Below, in pieces: positions 38,733 to 42,139 of a stretch of 42,139 nucleotides of DNA; the stretch's first letter is position 1; the number at the start of each line of letters is the position of its first letter. Source of the stretch: CAYNYM01 sp049366815 (GTDB lineage Bacteria > Desulfobacterota > DSM-4660 > Desulfatiglandales > HGW-15). Below the pieces are notes generated by a model, which was not told the origin of the DNA, made no database searches, and saw only the letters and a program-made list of their open reading frames with translations. The stretch is from the NCBI GenBank assembly GCA_049366815.1, contig JBMNCO010000191.1, positions 1-42,139 of the forward strand. Reading direction: 5' to 3'. The position numbers and the translations under genes were made by a program.

Positions 38733-40409
38733 ATGACCAAACTCAGAGAGCAGCTTATCAAAATCCAGAAAAGGAATTATCGGAAGAGCGTCAAGCTGGT
38801 CCGGGAAAGTTTGGGATACAGTCCGGGGATTGAAACCTATGAGAAGGAGTATCTGTATTATTTAAAGGATTATGAAGGTATTTCAACCAAGGCGGAATTC
38901 ATCAAAAGGGTCCTGTCCTCCGACGTGGTCTTCCATGGGGACTATCACACGCTGAGGCAGTCGCAACGTGCCGTTTTGCATATCCTTCGTGAGATTCAGG
39001 GGAAAAGGGACATTATCCTTTGCCTGGAGATGTTTCATGCCGAAGATCAAAGGCTTGTCGACGGCTTTATGTCCGGTGAGCTGTCTGAAAATTCTTTTCT
39101 CGAAAAAATCGATTACGACAGGAAGTGGCCGTTTCGGTGGAGTCATTGGCGTCCTATTGTTTCCCATTGCCGGGAAAAGGGCATTGCTGTTTTGGGCATC
39201 AATGTGCAGACGGACCGTGATGAAGGCATAAAAAGACTGCGAAACCGTGATCGATTTTCGGCCCGGATTATCGCCAAGGCCTTTATTCGTCACCCCGGAA
39301 GGCTTATTTATGTGGTTGACGGGGATTATCACGTTGCACCGAGCCACCTTCCGAAAAATGTGGACCAATTGCTCAAGGCCTTGGGTGAGCGGGCAAGGGC
39401 TATGGTTATATTCCAGAACGCGGAAAATCTTTACTGGAAGCTGTGCGCCCGGGGTCTCGAGGAGTCGGATGTCCTCAAAATCGATGAGAACGTCTACTGT
39501 GTGATGAACACCATGCCTGCGAATAAAATCCAGTCCTACCTGAACTGGCTTGAGTATTCCGACGATGCCTATTTCCCCGTGCACCAGGACTGGGAGGATA
39601 CCGGTTTTGAGGAGAGGGGGGTTCGGGTGCATGAGATGGTGGCCACCCTGGCCTCGATCTTCAGGGTCAAACTACCAAACGATGCCCTGCAGAAATTGAC
39701 GATCTACTATCCTGACAACCTGGGTTTCATGGAGATCGTTCACGACACGCCGGGACTCAAGGGCAGACTCCGGCTGATCAGGGAAAAGATTAAGAGAAAT
39801 GAGGGCTTTCTTCTGGAATACGGGCATTCGGGTGAAGAGGCCTATATGATCTATCTGGCAAACTCCAGCATCAATATGGCTGCGGAGGAGGCCTGCCACT
39901 TCCTGCATGCTGTACTGCGGGGTCCCCAAAAAAGGTCCGACAGCCATTTTGACCGTTTTTATCGTCATGTGATCATGGAATGTCTGGGGTTTTTCGGCAG
40001 TAAATTCATCAATGAAAAGCGAAAGGCACAAACCGAAAACGCCCTCAGAAAATTTCTGGGCAAGGTCAGGCAGGGGGAATTAAGACAGGCCGATCATAAG
40101 ACCATTCAGGTCGCAAGGCTTCTCCTGCAGCATTTCTACATGGAGAGGAAGACCTCCGATATCCATGAATTCGTGAAAAAATTTCATGCCCTGTATCAAA
40201 GCCGGTCGGTCGTTTCCCGGATGTTCAGCACGCAGTTGGGATATATGTTGGGTAATAAGCTCTACTATGCGGTAAAGGGCGAAAAGTTCCCGCTTGAAAG
40301 GATTCGGGAACTCCTTTGTGATCCCCTTGACAAACCGGAGTCGGCCTTCAGGTATTATCGGGAAATCAGTCGCCGGATAAAGAAGGTGAAGCATGTCAGT
40401 CGATTTTGA
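38733..40409 (+). CDS. Large ChaN-domain protein with uncharacterised C-terminus
   Basis: The first ~270 residues match the ChaN/DUF399 domain, first described as a haem-binding iron-regulated lipoprotein. Visible signatures are VVFHGDYHTLRQSQRAVL with H68 and H72, ILCLEMFHAEDQ, VLGINVQ and VDGDYHVAPSHLP. Unlike typical ChaN, this 558-residue protein has no signal peptide or lipobox; it starts MTKLREQLIKIQKRNYRKS and is rich in lysine and arginine, so it should be cytosolic. The remaining ~285 residues (from about LEYSDDAYFPVHQDWED) do not match anything I recognise and are mostly helical, charged and rich in aromatic residues. The start is ATG 38733; the nearest GGAG is 11 bases away. The gene is divergent from the XRE-cupin gene. 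Confidence 0.72.
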   Translation: MTKLREQLIKIQKRNYRKSVKLVRESLGYSPGIETYEKEYLYYLKDYEGISTKAEFIKRVLSSDVVFHGDYHTLRQSQRAVLHILREIQGKRDIILCLEMFHAEDQRLVDGFMSGELSENSFLEKIDYDRKWPFRWSHWRPIVSHCREKGIAVLGINVQTDRDEGIKRLRNRDRFSARIIAKAFIRHPGRLIYVVDGDYHVAPSHLPKNVDQLLKALGERARAMVIFQNAENLYWKLCARGLEESDVLKIDENVYCVMNTMPANKIQSYLNWLEYSDDAYFPVHQDWEDTGFEERGVRVHEMVATLASIFRVKLPNDALQKLTIYYPDNLGFMEIVHDTPGLKGRLRLIREKIKRNEGFLLEYGHSGEEAYMIYLANSSINMAAEEACHFLHAVLRGPQKRSDSHFDRFYRHVIMECLGFFGSKFINEKRKAQTENALRKFLGKVRQGELRQADHKTIQVARLLLQHFYMERKTSDIHEFVKKFHALYQSRSVVSRMFSTQLGYMLGNKLYYAVKGEKFPLERIRELLCDPLDKPESAFRYYREISRRIKKVKHVSRF

Positions 40410-40659
40410 CAGGGAAAGGGGGAGATCAGGGAGGCCGGATCAACGGTCATGGAACCTGGTTCCGTCCGCCCGCAATTGGAATGATGGGATGATGGCGCTG
40501 TGGATCACAAGATCCCTGATCCGAGTAGGGTGCTTGTGCGGTTTTGACCACCACTCCGACCTTCCATCTTTACATGGATATCCCATATGATGAGCATGCC
40601 ATGAAAAACCCTTTATTTCAAAAGGTTGAAAAATTTCAGAGAGGTTGGAGGCCTGATGC

Positions 40660-41961
40660 ATGAACCTTGTCTTCTTGGTCATCGTCCTTATTGCATTTGT
40701 CACGGCGTCCTGGCATCAGATCGCATGGGTGCCCGGCGGCACCGATGTCTCACCCATGGAAGGACTGACCAGGGCCGTGGTCGAGAGCGCCGCGGGCAGC
40801 GTAGAACTGGCACTGGGCCTTATCGGCGTCATGACCCTCTTTCTGGGGCTCATGAAGGTTGCCGAGGCGGGCGGATTGCTGAGGGTGCTCGCCCGCCTGA
40901 TCCGCCCCCTGATGGTTCGGATCTTCCCTGAAGTCCCGCCGGATCATCCCGCCATGGGCGCCATGATCCTGAACATGTCCGCCAATGCCATGGGGCTGGG
41001 AAACGCCGCCACCCCCTTCGGGATTCGGGCCATGCAGGAACTGGACAAATTGAATACACATCCCGGGACGGCAACCAATGCCATGGCCCTCTTCCTTGCC
41101 GTCAACACCTCGAGCATCACCTTGCTGCCCACGGGGGTGATCGCCCTCAGAGCGGCCGCCGGATCATCTGATCCCGCGGGCATTCTCCCCACCACGCTCT
41201 TCGCCACCCTCTGTTCGACCTCCATCGCCCTCCTCGCGGCAAAGGGCTATTCGCGGTTTTTTCAGGTCACCGCCGCAGGAGGGAGGGCCAAGGCGACGGA
41301 GAGGTCCGGCGCCGCGGTGGATGGAGGGAGTGACGGCGAAATACCCGATTTCGCCGGGCAGGCCTATTCCCCGTGGATCAGCGCCGTGGCCTTGGGCTGT
41401 CTTCTGGCCATGATCCCTCTGACCGTGTTCTACGGGAGGGCTATCTCTCCCTGGATCATACCCTGCCTCATGGCAGGATTTCTCCTTTTCGGCTTCTTGA
41501 GGGGCGTACGGGTCTATGAGGTCTTTGTCGAAGGGGCCAAAGAGGGCTTTCAGGTGGCCGTCAGGATCATCCCCTTCCTTGTCGCGATCCTGGTGGCCGT
41601 CGGGATGTTCCGTGCCAGCGGCGCAATGGGCATCCTCGTATCCTGGATCGGCCCCTGGACAGAGCGGGTTGGATTGCCCGCTGAGGCCCTGCCCATGGCC
41701 CTTATGCGCCCCTTGTCAGGGTCCGGGGCGTACGGGATTCTGGCCTCCGTTATCAATGATCCGAACATCGGCCCGGACAGCTACATCGGTTATCTCGTCA
41801 GCACCCTTCAGGGGTCGACCGAGACCACCTTCTATGTCCTGGCCGTCTATTTCGGGGCCGTGCAGGTACGCCGGGTCCGCCATGCCATGGCAGCCGCCCT
41901 GACGGCGGATCTTGCCGGAATCATCGGAGCGGTCCTCGCCTGTGCCTACCTCTACGGTTAG
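40660..41961 (+). CDS. SpmA-SpmB-like fusion, nucleoside-recognition (Gate) membrane protein
   Basis: The 433-residue membrane protein looks like spore maturation proteins A and B joined in one chain. Each half carries a 'Gate' (nucleoside-recognition) domain. The N-terminal half (1-~205) shows ALGLIGVMTLFLGLMKVAEAGG, then ILNMSANAMGLGNAATPFGI and NTSSITLLPTG. The C-terminal half (~240-433) shows GAKEGFQVAVRIIPFLVAILVAVGMFRASGAM, MRPLSGSGAYGIL and STLQGSTETTFYVLAVYFGAV. A charged linker (GRAKATERSGAAVDGGSDGE) joins them. SpmA/SpmB are needed for spore-core dehydration in Bacillus, but fused homologues are widespread in non-sporulating Gram-negatives, where they probably transport an unknown solute. 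GGAGG lies eight bases before ATG 40660. Confidence 0.88.
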   Translation: MNLVFLVIVLIAFVTASWHQIAWVPGGTDVSPMEGLTRAVVESAAGSVELALGLIGVMTLFLGLMKVAEAGGLLRVLARLIRPLMVRIFPEVPPDHPAMGAMILNMSANAMGLGNAATPFGIRAMQELDKLNTHPGTATNAMALFLAVNTSSITLLPTGVIALRAAAGSSDPAGILPTTLFATLCSTSIALLAAKGYSRFFQVTAAGGRAKATERSGAAVDGGSDGEIPDFAGQAYSPWISAVALGCLLAMIPLTVFYGRAISPWIIPCLMAGFLLFGFLRGVRVYEVFVEGAKEGFQVAVRIIPFLVAILVAVGMFRASGAMGILVSWIGPWTERVGLPAEALPMALMRPLSGSGAYGILASVINDPNIGPDSYIGYLVSTLQGSTETTFYVLAVYFGAVQVRRVRHAMAAALTADLAGIIGAVLACAYLYG

Positions 41962-42139
41962 GGCCGAAAACAGGATAGGTCTCAACGCGCCGGAGCCACC
42001 ATGTTGACCTCAGTCTCGGCGTGTCCTTTTCGCCGGGCTGTCCTTGCCGTCCGTGGTGGGCGTCGCCCGGGGAAGGCGCAGAGATTCACACAAAGATGCG
42101 GGTGAAGGGCCTTTCATGGAATTTCACCGCCTTGGCCTG
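41962..42139. other. Right-edge region, no assignable gene
   Basis: After the SpmA-SpmB-like gene there are 178 bases. On the minus strand 42139-42086 reads QAKAVKFHERPFTRIFV and a stop, which could be the end of a gene entering from the right. On the plus strand an ATG at 42116 (MEFHRLGL) has GAAGG seven to eight bases upstream and could be the start of one. The two cannot both be judged from this fragment. Confidence 0.3.

Noticed and set aside
40393..40590. 65-codon plus-strand frame overlapping the end of the ChaN-like gene
   Set aside because: It has a purine-rich stretch before its ATG, but the product resembles no protein family and has no ordered features.
40440..40703. 87-codon minus-strand frame before the SpmA-SpmB-like gene
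   Set aside because: It overlaps the start and ribosome binding site of a well-supported gene on the other strand and has no family match.
42086..42139. Possible partial genes at the right edge
   Set aside because: Two mutually exclusive short frames on opposite strands; too little sequence to decide.
1..42139. CRISPR array, prophage, toxin-antitoxin pair or restriction system
   Set aside because: I looked for regularly spaced repeats, phage structural genes and defence-type gene pairs and saw none.

Overview
The window reads as a piece of chromosome from a GC-rich Gram-negative anaerobe, most likely a Desulfobacterota (deltaproteobacterial, sulfate-reducer-type) genome. This rests on several observations: the housekeeping gene order rpiB-glyA-dCMP deaminase-nrdR-ribD-ribE-ribBA-ribH-nusB-leuS-lptE-holA, a two-gene sufC-sufB cluster, an fdhD, a small protein resembling a family known from Desulfovibrio-type organisms (DVU0772-like), a TRAP transporter and a SpmA/SpmB fusion. 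The taxonomic call is an inference from content; no rRNA marker is present.

Layout. 1-636 has no convincing gene. 637-2445 (minus) holds fdhD behind a radical SAM gene. 2817-5631 (plus) holds an MBL-fold hydrolase followed by sufC and sufB (Fe-S cluster assembly), closed by a large hairpin shared with a convergent NMN-adenylyltransferase-like gene. A near-consensus sigma-70 promoter at 6687-6715 starts the long plus-strand run rpiB-glyA-dCMP deaminase-nrdR and the complete riboflavin pathway (ribD, ribE, ribBA, ribH) plus nusB. After a repeat-bearing gap follow leuS-lptE-holA with overlapping stop and start codons. rpsT (minus, TTG start) converges on holA and diverges from murJ. murJ overlaps the tail of an unknown membrane protein gene. 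Then come a Ppx/GppA-type phosphatase, guaB-guaA (GMP synthesis) and a convergent DEAD-box helicase whose promoter carries a palindrome.

27.2-31.3 kb is more accessory: a CoA-ligase alpha-type protein without its ATP-grasp partner, a secreted five-repeat 'beta-flower' protein, a HAL2-type bisphosphate nucleotidase and a small DVU0772-like protein. Two copies of a dispersed structured repeat lie here; a third copy is at 13.9 kb. 31.3-33.0 kb is a decayed, AT-richer stretch with the C-terminal third of an IS66 transposase.

33.0-38.5 kb (minus) is a catabolic-looking cluster: an XRE-cupin regulator, both subunits of an aconitase X (AcnX) enzyme, and a complete TRAP transporter (DctP, DctQ, DctM). 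It predicts uptake and dehydration of a small carboxylate or hydroxy-amino acid. The window closes with a large cytosolic ChaN-domain protein and a SpmA-SpmB-like membrane protein.

The most unusual items are the three-copy repeat family, whose paired arms appear to co-vary, and the AcnX/TRAP/XRE-cupin cluster, whose large subunit departs from the AcnX consensus as I recall it. I did not see a CRISPR array, prophage, tRNA, rRNA or FMN riboswitch.
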